DNA of 64,000 nucleotides from Erythrobacter sp. F6033 (GTDB lineage: Bacteria; Pseudomonadota; Alphaproteobacteria; Sphingomonadales; Sphingomonadaceae). Numbering within the stretch: the first letter of the stretch is position 1; each line of letters opens with the position of its first letter. Under the pieces are notes generated by a model, which saw only the letters and a program-made list of their open reading frames with translations, made no database searches and was not told the origin of the DNA. The position numbers and the translations under genes were made by a program. Positions 25,240-34,108 of this stretch are shown here, piece after piece. The stretch is from the NCBI RefSeq assembly GCF_023016005.1, contig NZ_JALKAZ010000001.1:1178001-1242000 (forward strand), given 5' to 3'.

Positions 25240-25514
25240 CCATCCAAGTCGGCCAGATCGGTCCCGCATTTTCCGCAAACTTTGTTTGGCCACGGGACCA
25301 CAAAAATTCCGCGGAAGAAAAGGTTCTTTCCGCAAGTGCTGCAATTCATTTTGAGCATAGGCCGATTGACTGCGACCAAGCCGACGATGGCGATGGCAAA
25401 AGCGATGGTAGAGTGGCCGAAAAACCGATCAATCACGAGCACAAACAGGATTGCGACCACGAGGGCCCCTAGCATCCGTTTGGCATGCGCTGAGGCGGCT
25501 TCGTAGATTGTCAT
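25236..25514 (-). CDS. Small membrane protein with zinc-ribbon tail
   Basis: A protein of 92 residues with two membrane helices (about 15-30 and 35-50) and a C-terminal pair of Cys-x-x-Cys motifs, CSTCGK and CGKCGTD, likely one zinc ribbon facing the cytoplasm. No family is recognised. Its ATG overlaps the stop of the Mpl-like gene, so both are probably on one transcript. Confidence 0.75.
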   Translation of the reverse strand: MTIYEAASAHAKRMLGALVVAILFVLVIDRFFGHSTIAFAIAIVGLVAVNRPMLKMNCSTCGKNLFFRGIFVVPWPNKVCGKCGTDLADLDG

Positions 25515-26938
25515 CCGATGGCTTCGAAGATGGACCGGGCAAACTCGCTTAACGTGTCATCGCGCGCGCCCATCACAACGATCCGGTCACCGGGCTGCGC
25601 GATTTCGGCAATCCGCTTTCCGGAGTCGGCGCGTTCGGCGATATGCTCTGCCGAGCCTCCTTGTGACGTGATCAAATCAATGATCCGCTCGCTTCCCTGA
25701 GAGCGGTCGACCGTGCCGCCGTAGTAGACCGGGTCGCACATTACCGTGAGATCATCGGGGCCAAGCTCTGTTGCAAATGTCTCCGCCAGTTCATCGCCCA
25801 TTTGCCGCAATGGCCCGTAACCGTGCGGTTGGAAGAATGCGATGACGCGGCCCGGCGTCGATTTGAGAGTGCGAAGTGTTGCCGCGCATTTTTCCGGATT
25901 ATGGCCGAAATCGTCGATCACGGTGATGCCGCTTTCGGTCTTTCCTACGACATCAAACCGGCGCGCTAGACCGCCGAAGGTCCGCAAAGCCAACACGGCT
26001 TTATCGATGCCGATACCCGCCGCGCTGACGGCGGCGATGGCGGCCAAAGCGTTCGAGAGGTTGTGCATCCCCGGCATCGGCAGGACCAGCGGGAAGGCTT
26101 CGCGAGAGCGGTTGTCTAGCACGGCTGCTCTTATCTCCAGAGCCTCTTGCTCGATCGTGTCGGGATCGACCATAATCTCCGCGTCGGTGTTCTCGATTCC
26201 AAAACTGACCGATTGCGATGCTCGGCCCGCGAGACCGCGCGCCTCTGCGTTATCGAAATTGATGACGGCGCAGCCGGACGATGCAAGGTAGTCGCCAAAC
26301 AGGATGCGCAGTTCTTCAATGCTCTTGTGATCCAGGCTGACATTCAGCAGCACGCCGATGGTCGGGCGGTAAAGCGCGATCGAGCCGTCGCTTTCGTCGA
26401 CTTCGCTAACAAACACGCGTGGATTGCCAACGCGGGCACTTGCAAAAGGGTTATCGGCATCCGCGAAATTTTTCATCACCGCGCCGTTCATAACGGTGGG
26501 GTCGTGCTGAACCTGCGAGAGTATCCACGAAATCATACCGGTTACGGTCGATTTTCCGGAAGTGCCGCCCACCGCAATCGAATAGCCTGCATCGTTGAAG
26601 AATGAGGAGAGCAATTCGGCGCGGCTCATGCGCAGACAGCCGAGCTCTTTTGCGCGTTTGACCTCAGGTACAGTGTCTTCAACCGCTGCCGATGCGATCA
26701 GGATTTGATCTGGGGACGTGATGCCGCTGCCATCCTGTGGATGCAGGGCAAAGCCATTGTCCGCCAGCCATGCGAACTTCTCAGGAGTGCGCCCCTGATC
26801 GCGGCTCCTGTCAGAACCGGCGATTTCGTGGCCAAAACCGTGCGCGATCTGGGCGAGGGGAAGCATCCCCGATCCGCCAATCCCGCAAAAGAAAAAGGGC
26901 CGCCCTTCGAGGTCCGGCCGATCATACCCGTTATCCAT
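25511..26938 (-). CDS. mpl: Mur ligase family protein, Mpl-like (UDP-MurNAc:murein peptide ligase)
   Basis: An ATP-dependent ligase of the MurC/Mpl branch. The N-terminal Rossmann part reads CGIGGSGMLPLAQI, the ATP loop is GGTSGKST (about 124-131), and SEVDESDGS and IDDFGHNPEK follow. Relative to MurC, the second line of motifs (SDGSI, DDFGHNP) fits Mpl, which attaches recovered tripeptide to UDP-MurNAc. The neighbour, an S66 carboxypeptidase, supports recycling. A GTG at 26947 is also in frame; I use the ATG at 26938 (475 residues). MurC proper is still the main alternative. Confidence 0.78.
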   Translation of the reverse strand: MDNGYDRPDLEGRPFFFCGIGGSGMLPLAQIAHGFGHEIAGSDRSRDQGRTPEKFAWLADNGFALHPQDGSGITSPDQILIASAAVEDTVPEVKRAKELGCLRMSRAELLSSFFNDAGYSIAVGGTSGKSTVTGMISWILSQVQHDPTVMNGAVMKNFADADNPFASARVGNPRVFVSEVDESDGSIALYRPTIGVLLNVSLDHKSIEELRILFGDYLASSGCAVINFDNAEARGLAGRASQSVSFGIENTDAEIMVDPDTIEQEALEIRAAVLDNRSREAFPLVLPMPGMHNLSNALAAIAAVSAAGIGIDKAVLALRTFGGLARRFDVVGKTESGITVIDDFGHNPEKCAATLRTLKSTPGRVIAFFQPHGYGPLRQMGDELAETFATELGPDDLTVMCDPVYYGGTVDRSQGSERIIDLITSQGGSAEHIAERADSGKRIAEIAQPGDRIVVMGARDDTLSEFARSIFEAIG

Positions 26939-26993
26939 AGTCTGCACGGTTATTGGCTTGCGCGCGCACTGACAAGCAAACTAGGTGTAAAGG

Positions 26994-27824
26994 ATGACGA
27001 AAATCGCGATCTGTGCACCGGCTACTCCGATAACCCGCGATCATGCGGCGGCTCTGGAGGACTTGGTTGCGGCTGAATTCCCTCAGACCGAGGTGACATT
27101 TCATGACCAGTGCTTTGAACGCGAGGGGCATTTTGCCGGAAGCGATTTAAGACGTCTGACCGCGTTGCTCGAATGCGCGAACGATCCTCAGTTCGATGCA
27201 GTCTGGTTCGCCAAGGGTGGTTATGGCTCGAATAGGATAGCGGAGGCTGCAGTTTCGCGGATGAATGAAGCGGCGCGGGCGAAGACCTATGTCGGCTTTT
27301 CCGACTGCGGATACTTGCTCGCGGCGCTCTATCGAAACGGGATCGGGCAATGCGCGCACGGCTCCATGCCGGTTAGCGCACGGTCGGAAAATGGGCGCAA
27401 GGCGGTGCGCCGTGTGCTGAACTGGCTGAACGGCGATAATAGCGGTCTTGAGCCGAGCCTAGATGGCACGACGCCTGCAGTGGCCTTCAATCTGATTACG
27501 CTCGCGATGGTTTCGAACACGCCCATGATGCCCGATCTGTCAGGACACGTTGTGATGGTCGAGGAAGTCAGCGAGCACCTCTACGCGATTGACCGGTTGT
27601 TCTTCCATCTCGCGGGTAGCTTGCCGCGCATTGCGGGGCTTCGTCTGGGTGCGGTGACGGACATTCCGGAAAACTATGTCGAGTTCGGTCAGACCGAGGA
27701 AGAAATTGCCAAATTCTGGTGCGAGCGTGCGGGTGTTCCGTATCTCGGCAGAGCGGAAATCGGGCACACATCTGCCAACAGAGTAGTGCCCTTCGGGCTT
27801 GCCAGCCCACCGCGAGCTACGTAA
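26994..27824 (+). CDS. S66 LD-carboxypeptidase (muramoyltetrapeptide carboxypeptidase family)
   Basis: A serine peptidase that removes the terminal D-Ala from murein tetrapeptides in the cytoplasm, giving the tripeptide that Mpl reuses. The Ser-Glu-His triad can be placed at S103 (GFSDCGYLL), E190 or E191 (MVEEVSEHL) and H258 (IGHTSANRVVPFG). KGGYGSNRI is the family glycine motif. Length is 276 residues. It is divergent from the Mpl-like gene across 55 bases. Confidence 0.88.
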   Translation: MTKIAICAPATPITRDHAAALEDLVAAEFPQTEVTFHDQCFEREGHFAGSDLRRLTALLECANDPQFDAVWFAKGGYGSNRIAEAAVSRMNEAARAKTYVGFSDCGYLLAALYRNGIGQCAHGSMPVSARSENGRKAVRRVLNWLNGDNSGLEPSLDGTTPAVAFNLITLAMVSNTPMMPDLSGHVVMVEEVSEHLYAIDRLFFHLAGSLPRIAGLRLGAVTDIPENYVEFGQTEEEIAKFWCERAGVPYLGRAEIGHTSANRVVPFGLASPPRAT

Positions 27825-27851
27825 CCGCGCTGGCCTGTAAGGAGTAAATTC

Positions 27852-28790
27852 ATGCGTGCATTCGTGTTCCCCGGACAGGGTAGCCAGAAAGTCGGAATGG
27901 GCAGCGAGTTGGCCGAAGCCAGCAGCGCGGCCCGCGAAGTGTTTGAAGAAGTCGATGAAGCTCTCGGTCAGAAGCTGTCCGCCATTATGCGTGACGGTCC
28001 GGAAGATCAGCTGACTCTTACTGAGAATGCCCAACCAGCAATTATGGCAAATGCCATTGCGACATTGCGCGTGCTCGAAACCGAATTTGGCGTAAAACTG
28101 GCCGACAAGGGCGTATGCGTCGCGGGCCATTCCTTGGGCGAATATACCGCATTGTGCGCGGTTGGCGCGTTCGACCTTTCGACCACTGCGCGACTTTTGA
28201 AACTGCGCGGACAGGCGATGCAGGCCGCTGTGCCCGTTGGAGAAGGCGCGATGGCAGCATTGCTTGGCGCCGATGTCGAGAAAGCGACTGCACTTGCCGA
28301 AGCCGCAGCCGAAGGCGAAGTGTGCGAGATCGCCAACGATAACGACCCGACGCAAGTCGTGATTTCCGGACAAAAGAGCGCGATTGAACGCGCTGTCGGC
28401 TTGGTAAAGGACCATGGGATCAAACGCGGAATTCTGCTGCCCGTGTCGGCGCCTTTCCATTGCTCCATGATGCAACCGGCGGCTGACCGTATGGCCGAAG
28501 CGCTCGGCGAAACGCCTCCTGGTGCGCTCTCCTTGCCGCTCTATGCCAATGTTACGGCGGCGAAGGTTAGTGACCCTGCCGAAGAGCAGGCTCTGCTGGT
28601 CGAGCAGGTGACCGGCCGCGTGCGCTGGCGCGAGAGTGTCTTGGCAATGAGCGCGGACGGGGTCGAGAATTTCGTCGAGCTGGGCGGTAAAGTGCTAGCG
28701 CCGATGATTGGCCGGATTGCGAAAGAGGCCACAACAACAAGCCTGATCACGATGGAAAACATCGAAGGCTTTGTGAAGGGCGTCACGTAA
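27852..28790 (+). CDS. fabD: Malonyl-CoA:ACP transacylase
   Basis: It loads malonate from CoA onto acyl carrier protein to supply fatty-acid elongation. The opening FVFPGQGSQKVGMG and the elbow GHSLGEYTA (S94) are diagnostic; H203 in APFHCSMM completes the dyad. Length is 312 residues, normal. AAGGAG precedes the ATG. fabG follows three genes later on the same strand; fabF and acpP are not in the window. Confidence 0.97.
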   Translation: MRAFVFPGQGSQKVGMGSELAEASSAAREVFEEVDEALGQKLSAIMRDGPEDQLTLTENAQPAIMANAIATLRVLETEFGVKLADKGVCVAGHSLGEYTALCAVGAFDLSTTARLLKLRGQAMQAAVPVGEGAMAALLGADVEKATALAEAAAEGEVCEIANDNDPTQVVISGQKSAIERAVGLVKDHGIKRGILLPVSAPFHCSMMQPAADRMAEALGETPPGALSLPLYANVTAAKVSDPAEEQALLVEQVTGRVRWRESVLAMSADGVENFVELGGKVLAPMIGRIAKEATTTSLITMENIEGFVKGVT

Positions 28791-29362
28791 TGCGTTGGAT
28801 TACCGCGCTTTCGTTGGTTGGCGCCTTCGTTGCGATGCCGGCGCACGCGGCTGACAATGTCGATGATCTGCTCGCCTGCGTGGATACGGGCTACACCGCT
28901 GACGAGCAGGCAGTGCTCGATCGATATATCGAAGAGTATTCGATCAATGATACCGAAGTGTCTCAATCGCTTGGTATGGCCCTTAGACGCAGAGTGCTCG
29001 AGTGTACTGACGGTGGCGATACGTCGATGAATATGATGCTGTCACAGCATCAATTCGCCCTTCTTTCGCAACGCGGAATTCAGGCTACTCGGCCCGATGT
29101 CGTCGAAGTGGTTCGAAGGATTGATACCCAGCTTTCCGAAACAGACAATGCGCGCTTTATGGCTCTGTTTGAAAAAATGGTTTTTGGTGACGGTGGGCCC
29201 GGTGCAGACGAAAATCTGAATGCGAACGAAGCCGCATGGTTCGAAGAGACGCTTATCGACGAACCTGTAAGCGCCACTGTGGAACAGTCTGAACTAATCG
29301 GCGGATATCTTGCAGCTCGCCTTCTGCGTGCGAAAGCAGTGGAGCAACTGGCAGGAACGTGA
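28790..29362 (+). CDS. Small secreted protein, unknown
   Basis: A protein of 190 residues with a signal peptide ending at AHA-AD (about 20). The mature part is acidic and mostly helical and contains two cysteines (LLACVD and LECTDG). No family is recognised. It overlaps the end of fabD by one base and the GTG of the acetyltransferase gene by four. Confidence 0.75.
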   Translation: MRWITALSLVGAFVAMPAHAADNVDDLLACVDTGYTADEQAVLDRYIEEYSINDTEVSQSLGMALRRRVLECTDGGDTSMNMMLSQHQFALLSQRGIQATRPDVVEVVRRIDTQLSETDNARFMALFEKMVFGDGGPGADENLNANEAAWFEETLIDEPVSATVEQSELIGGYLAARLLRAKAVEQLAGT

Positions 29363-29793
29363 GTACCGAAGGCTTCAACTTTCAGACCGAATGGGTAAGC
29401 GCCGCAAACAAGCATGTGCTGAACCAAGTCGCTGATGGAGTCTTTGACGAAGATATTAAGCCGGAGCGCCTCGAGCGTTATCTCTCCAATCCGTTGAACT
29501 GGATGGTAGTTGCGGTTTTTGACGAAGTTGTTGTTGGCCAATGCATGAGCGTTGTCCACCACCACCCGGACAAAGAGGCGGAGCTCTACCTTGACGAAAT
29601 TGGTACAGGCGATGATTGGCGGCGGCGCGGCATTGCAAAGACGCTGATGAAAGAAGTGACCAAGCGGGCAGATGCCGAGGGCATTGATGAAATTTGGTTG
29701 GGTACCGAACCTGACAATATTCCGGCTATGGGTCTGTACGAGGGCACCGGTGCAGTCGGGGAAGAAGCACTAATCTATTATCTCGAGTGGTGA
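29359..29793 (+). CDS. GNAT-family N-acetyltransferase
   Basis: A protein of 144 residues. The acetyl-CoA loop is DDWRRRGIAKTLMKE (about 91-105), preceded by the strand YLDEIGT and followed by the segment LGTEPDNIPAMGLYEGTGA typical of motif B. The start is a GTG overlapping the preceding stop. Substrate unknown. fabG follows 11 bases later. Confidence 0.85.
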   Translation: MSTEGFNFQTEWVSAANKHVLNQVADGVFDEDIKPERLERYLSNPLNWMVVAVFDEVVVGQCMSVVHHHPDKEAELYLDEIGTGDDWRRRGIAKTLMKEVTKRADAEGIDEIWLGTEPDNIPAMGLYEGTGAVGEEALIYYLEW

Positions 29794-29804
29794 GGAGACA
29801 CCCT

Positions 29805-30557
29805 ATGTTTTCACTTTCTGGAATGAACGCTTTGGTGACCGGCGCAAGCGGCGGCATCGGTTCTGCCATTGCTATTGCGCTGGCGAAACAAGGTGCGCGC
29901 GTCGCCTTGTCCGGTTCTAACGGTCAGAAATTACGCGGATTTCGTGAGCAGTTGATCGAGGAACATGGCGGTGACCATGTGGAGATCACCTGCAATCTAT
30001 CCGATACGACACAGGTCGAAGAACTGATCCCTGCCACGCTCGACACGATGGGCGGGATCGATATCCTCGTGAACAATGCCGGCATCACTCGTGACAATCT
30101 CGCCATGCGGATGAAGGACGAAGAATGGGATGATGTCATACGCATCAACCTTGAGGCGACATTCCGGTTGATGCGCGCCAGCGCCCGGCCAATGATGAAG
30201 GCCCGCTTTGGCCGGATCATCAATATCACCAGCGTTGTCGGCGCGACGGGCAATCCCGGGCAGATGAACTACATCGCCGCCAAGGCTGGTGTGACGGGCA
30301 TGACCAAGAGTTTTGCGCAAGAAGTCGCCTCGCGCGGCATCACGGCAAACTGCGTCGCGCCCGGCTTCATTCGAACCGCAATGACGGCTGCACTGGATGA
30401 GAAGCAAACCGATACCATCAATGCAAAGATCCCGGCTGGTAAAATGGGTGAGGGCGACGATATCGGTGCTGCTGTTGCCTATCTCGGCAGCCGAGAGGCG
30501 GGCTATGTTACCGGACAGACCATTCACGTGAATGGTGGCATGGCGATGCTGTCCTGA
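29805..30557 (+). CDS. fabG: 3-oxoacyl-ACP reductase
   Basis: It reduces 3-ketoacyl-ACP with NADPH in fatty-acid elongation. The classical SDR features are VTGASGGIG (11-19), NNAG (90-93), S143, Y156 and K160, and the C terminus VTGQTIHVNGGMAM is typical of FabG. The ATG at 29805 has GAGGAG eight bases upstream. Length is 250 residues. A strong stem-loop lies 10 bases after the stop. Confidence 0.95.
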   Translation: MFSLSGMNALVTGASGGIGSAIAIALAKQGARVALSGSNGQKLRGFREQLIEEHGGDHVEITCNLSDTTQVEELIPATLDTMGGIDILVNNAGITRDNLAMRMKDEEWDDVIRINLEATFRLMRASARPMMKARFGRIINITSVVGATGNPGQMNYIAAKAGVTGMTKSFAQEVASRGITANCVAPGFIRTAMTAALDEKQTDTINAKIPAGKMGEGDDIGAAVAYLGSREAGYVTGQTIHVNGGMAMLS

Positions 30558-30566
30558 CGCTTAAAC

Positions 30567-30602
30567 GGGGTTCTAGGGCCTCTTAGAGCGCCATAGAGCC
30601 CC
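30567..30602 (+). other. Long stem-loop between fabG and dnaN
   Basis: Bases 30567-30579 pair with 30590-30602: 13 positions with one mismatch and one G-U, around a 10-base loop that itself contains CTC/GAG. It begins nine bases after the fabG stop. No T run follows (only TTAT), so it is either a weak terminator, an RNA-stability element or the foot of a small RNA. The remaining 150 bases up to dnaN hold no gene that I can see; a TTATCCCCA at 30603-30611 only loosely resembles a DnaA box. Confidence 0.5.
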
Positions 30603-30755
30603 TTATCCCCAGACGAGTCCGCAATTCGTATTCCGTGCGGCTTGCCCGCAACCGCCATCGCGCTAAGGTTTTCCGACGAATTCCAGTGCGCAAGAGGCGA
30701 TTCCGCCCCAACGCGCGAAACGAGGGCGAAGGCCCCCAAAAGCGATAGGTAAGCG

Positions 30756-31883
30756 ATGAAGGCTACGATCGAACGCGCGACGCTCTTGCGTTGTCTCTCC
30801 CACGTCCAGTCGGTGGTTGAACGTCGGAATACTATTCCGATCCTTTCCAACGTGCTGATCGATGCCAGCGATGGTGGCAGCGTGAAAGTGATGGCGACTG
30901 ACCTCGATCTGCAAGTGGTCGAGACCATGTCGGCGGCTTCCGTCGAGAATGCCGGGGCGATCACCGTTTCCGCCCACCTGCTGTTCGACATTGCCCGCAA
31001 GCTTCCAGAGGGCAGCCAGGTTAGCATTGAAACCGCTGAAAACCGCATGGAAATCAAAGCTGGTCGCAGCCGCTTCAAACTGCCGACTCTGCCGCGTGAT
31101 GATTTCCCTGTAATCGTTGAAGGCGATCTGCCGACTTCGTTTGAGCTGCCTGCGCGCACGCTCGCCGAAATGATTGATCGCACGCGATTTGCGATCTCGA
31201 CGGAAGAAACCCGTTATTATCTCAACGGCATTTTCCTCCACGTTACCGATGAAGACGCACCCGTTTTGAAAGCCGCAGCGACCGATGGTCACCGCCTTGC
31301 ACGCTTTACGCTCGACCGTCCTGAGGGCGCCGAGGGCATGCCTGACGTCATTGTGCCGCGCAAAGCCGTGGCCGAACTGCGTAAGCTGCTCGAAGAAGCG
31401 CTCGATGGCAATGTTCAGGTCGATCTGTCGGCGAGCAAGGTCCGCTTCACTCTTGGCGGTGAGGGCGGCGTTGTCCTGACCAGCAAGCTGATCGACGGCA
31501 CATTCCCGGATTACAGTCGTGTAATTCCGACCGGCAACGACAAGCTATTGAAGGTCGATCCGAAACTGTTCTTCCAAGGCGTAGACCGTGTTGCGACCAT
31601 CGCGACCGAGAAAACGCGCGCGGTGAAGATGGGGCTGGATACGGACAAAGTGACGCTGTCTGTCACATCACCAGATAACGGCACCGCGACAGAAGAACTG
31701 GCGGCTGAATTCAAATCCGAAGGTTTCGAGATTGGCTTTAACGCCAACTACCTGAAAGACATCCTTGATCAGATCGACAGCGAGACAGTTGAGCTGCATC
31801 TCGCAGATGCAGGCGCACCCACGATGATCCGTCAGGACGAGAAGTCACCGGCGCTTTATGTATTGATGCCGATGCGGGTGTAA
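30756..31883 (+). CDS. dnaN: DNA polymerase III beta subunit (sliding clamp)
   Basis: The ring-shaped clamp that tethers the polymerase to DNA. The first domain reads HVQSVVERRNTIPILSNVL, the second FAISTEETRYYLNGIFLH and AATDGHRLA, and the C terminus ends with the conserved PMRV. Length is 375 residues, normal. It is not next to dnaA or recF here, unlike in many bacteria but as in many Alphaproteobacteria. Confidence 0.97.
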   Translation: MKATIERATLLRCLSHVQSVVERRNTIPILSNVLIDASDGGSVKVMATDLDLQVVETMSAASVENAGAITVSAHLLFDIARKLPEGSQVSIETAENRMEIKAGRSRFKLPTLPRDDFPVIVEGDLPTSFELPARTLAEMIDRTRFAISTEETRYYLNGIFLHVTDEDAPVLKAAATDGHRLARFTLDRPEGAEGMPDVIVPRKAVAELRKLLEEALDGNVQVDLSASKVRFTLGGEGGVVLTSKLIDGTFPDYSRVIPTGNDKLLKVDPKLFFQGVDRVATIATEKTRAVKMGLDTDKVTLSVTSPDNGTATEELAAEFKSEGFEIGFNANYLKDILDQIDSETVELHLADAGAPTMIRQDEKSPALYVLMPMRV

Positions 31884-31889
31884 ACCGCA

Positions 31890-32342
31890 ATGGAGACATG
31901 GCTCTCTACTGCACTCATTATTGCCGGGTTTCTGGTTGTCTTTCCACTATTCTGGTTAGGCGTTACCTCCTTGCTCGGAGCGCTAAGTGGATGGCCGGGA
32001 TTGCAGCGGGCATTTCCGGATCGAGCGGACGCAATCGTTTGGGCAAGTCTTGGGAGTGTTTCCGGCAGCATGGGCCGTTTTCCACCTGGCGGGGTGCAAT
32101 ACGGTTTCAGTTTGCTGTTAGAGGCATGTGAGAGCGGTTTACGCATCCAAACGTCAAAGCTTCTTTCTCCTTTCGCAAAGCCGATCTTGGTCCCTTGGGC
32201 AAAGATAACCGCTGAACAATCGGCATTCGGCTTTGTCCGACTGGTGTTGGGTCAGCCAGAGGTTGGCGTTTTGCGTCTTCAGCGTCGACTAGCGGTCCGC
32301 ATCTCATCGGCGTCAGCTGGCCAGCTGATCTTGCCGTCCTGA
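31890..32342 (+). CDS. Membrane-anchored protein, unknown
   Basis: A protein of 150 residues with an N-terminal membrane helix (about 6-28) and a soluble part that contains a beta-rich stretch ILVPWAKITAEQS, reminiscent of PH-like or bacterial domain folds but not assignable. It starts six bases after dnaN. Confidence 0.68.
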   Translation: METWLSTALIIAGFLVVFPLFWLGVTSLLGALSGWPGLQRAFPDRADAIVWASLGSVSGSMGRFPPGGVQYGFSLLLEACESGLRIQTSKLLSPFAKPILVPWAKITAEQSAFGFVRLVLGQPEVGVLRLQRRLAVRISSASAGQLILPS

Positions 32343-32349
32343 ATAGGTA

Positions 32350-32973
32350 GTGGCTCAGGTCCGCATCTTCGGTACGGTCATTTCGACCTACACCCGCATC
32401 GTTCAGATCGCTTGTGAAGAATCGGGCTTAAGTCACGAAACTATCGCAACTGCTGCCAGGTCGCCGCAGAACCGGCATCCGTTCAGCAAGGTGCCTGTGG
32501 TCGAGGTCGACGGCCTAGAGCTGATCGAAAGCGTCGCGATCGCGAACTACATCGACAATGCGCACAATGGCGGTGCATTGCAGCTTTCCGATCCGGCTGC
32601 CCGAGCGGTTAGTGAAAAGTGGGTCGCGATTGCCAACAATTACCTGTTCCCGCTGTTTGAAAACGGTCTTGTAATGCCGTGGATTATGCACACGGTCGCT
32701 GGGTTTCCTCTGGAGCGGGAAAAGATCGAAGCCGCACTGCCAAATATCAGCCGCGCGCTTGGCTTTGTCGAAGCGGAAATGAGCGTTGATGGTGCGTGGA
32801 CAGCAAACGGTTTTTCCATGGCAGATGTATTTCTCTACCCAGTCTTGCGAGGGCTTCAGCTTACCCCGCAAGGTAGAATGGGCATCGCGCAATGCGATCA
32901 TATTTCTCAGTGGATGACAGCGTGCGGAAAGCGACCATCGATCCAAGCTACACGGTGGGAAAGCGAGCCGTGA
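32350..32973 (+). CDS. Glutathione S-transferase family protein
   Basis: A protein of 207 residues. The thioredoxin-fold half reads FGTVISTYTRIVQIACEE with Ser/Thr in the active site, KVPVVEVDG with cis-Pro, and LIESVAIANYID with the glutathione-binding Glu-Ser. The C-terminal domain has GFSMADVFLYPVL. The start is a GTG at 32350. It is not closely similar to the GST at 24595. Substrate unknown. Confidence 0.85.
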   Translation: MAQVRIFGTVISTYTRIVQIACEESGLSHETIATAARSPQNRHPFSKVPVVEVDGLELIESVAIANYIDNAHNGGALQLSDPAARAVSEKWVAIANNYLFPLFENGLVMPWIMHTVAGFPLEREKIEAALPNISRALGFVEAEMSVDGAWTANGFSMADVFLYPVLRGLQLTPQGRMGIAQCDHISQWMTACGKRPSIQATRWESEP

Positions 32974-33007
32974 TGCGTTAGGGGTATCGTCAAATAGGAG
33001 AAACCCC

Positions 33008-34096
33008 ATGACCATTCAGCAAGTTCACGTCAAAAAAGACGAACTTACCCAAGCCGATCTCGTCCATGTTGAGCTGACCGACCTTGCAGACGGCGCTGTC
33101 CGTCTGGAAATCGAGAGCTTTTCCGTCACGGCGAACAACATCACTTACGCGGTTGTCGGCGACGGTTTCGGATATTGGAACTTCTTCCCCGCGCCCGAAG
33201 GCTTTGGGATAGTTCCGATGTGGGGACACGCCAAGGTGATCGAAAGCAACCATGATGAGTTCGCTGTTGGCGAGCGCGTTTACGGTTATCTCCCGATGGC
33301 GACCCATCTGGACGTGCAACCGGGCAAGGTTTCTGCATCCAGCTTTACGGATATGACCGATTATCGTCAGCCGATGAGCCCGATCTACAATCAGTATTCG
33401 CGCCTTGCCGCTGACCCCGAGCACGATGCGTCGCGTGAAGCCGAGCGCATGATCTTTGGCCCACTGTTCAAAACCGGATTCCTGATCGAATACTTCATGC
33501 GCAATGAAGATTGGTTCGGCGCGAACCAGGTGATCCTGACCAGCGCTTCGTCCAAGACAGCAATGGGTCTGGCGAGCGTGGCGCAGCAGAACTCGCCAGG
33601 CATTAAACGCATTGGTTTGACATCGGCTGGGAATGTCGAATTCGTCGAAAAAACAGGGCTTTATGATAAGGTTGTGTCATATGATGAAGTCGGAATGCTT
33701 CCGATTGCGGAAAGCGTCACGGTCGACTTTGCGGGCAATGCCAGCCTCCTTGCCAATCTGCATGAGCATTTCTCCGACACGCTGAAATATTCGTGCCTCG
33801 TCGGGGCTACTCATATCGAAGAGCGCGGCAGCGGCGGCATGACCGATGATCGCGGATTACCCGGCCCCAAGCCTAAATTGTTCTTCGCGCCCGATCACGC
33901 TGTTGCTTTCTTCAAAGAGCACGGCCCCGTTGAAGGTGGCAAGCTCGTTGGCAAAGCGTGGCATGGCTTCCTCGGTTCGACCGAAGGCACCGTCGATGTC
34001 GTGAAACATTCGGGTCTCGAAGCGGCGAAAAGCGTCTATCTGGAAATGATTGGCGGCAGCGTTGATCCGGCCAAAGGCATCGTGATTGAGCCTTAG
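33008..34096 (+). CDS. DUF2855 family protein
   Basis: A protein of 362 residues. The N-terminal half resembles the catalytic fold of medium-chain dehydrogenases (FSVTANNITYAVVGD, GERVYGYLPM) and the second half a Rossmann domain (ILTSASSKTAMGLA), but the usual zinc cysteines are absent. This matches DUF2855, whose role is unknown. AGGAG lies nine bases before the ATG. It converges on the SDR gene. Confidence 0.85.
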   Translation: MTIQQVHVKKDELTQADLVHVELTDLADGAVRLEIESFSVTANNITYAVVGDGFGYWNFFPAPEGFGIVPMWGHAKVIESNHDEFAVGERVYGYLPMATHLDVQPGKVSASSFTDMTDYRQPMSPIYNQYSRLAADPEHDASREAERMIFGPLFKTGFLIEYFMRNEDWFGANQVILTSASSKTAMGLASVAQQNSPGIKRIGLTSAGNVEFVEKTGLYDKVVSYDEVGMLPIAESVTVDFAGNASLLANLHEHFSDTLKYSCLVGATHIEERGSGGMTDDRGLPGPKPKLFFAPDHAVAFFKEHGPVEGGKLVGKAWHGFLGSTEGTVDVVKHSGLEAAKSVYLEMIGGSVDPAKGIVIEP

Positions 34097-34108
34097 TAGG
34101 CAGGTGCT

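Noticed and set aside
30603..30611. TTATCCCCA near dnaN as a DnaA box
   Set aside because: Single copy with mismatch to TTATNCACA and no cluster or A+T-rich unwinding region; not an origin on this evidence.
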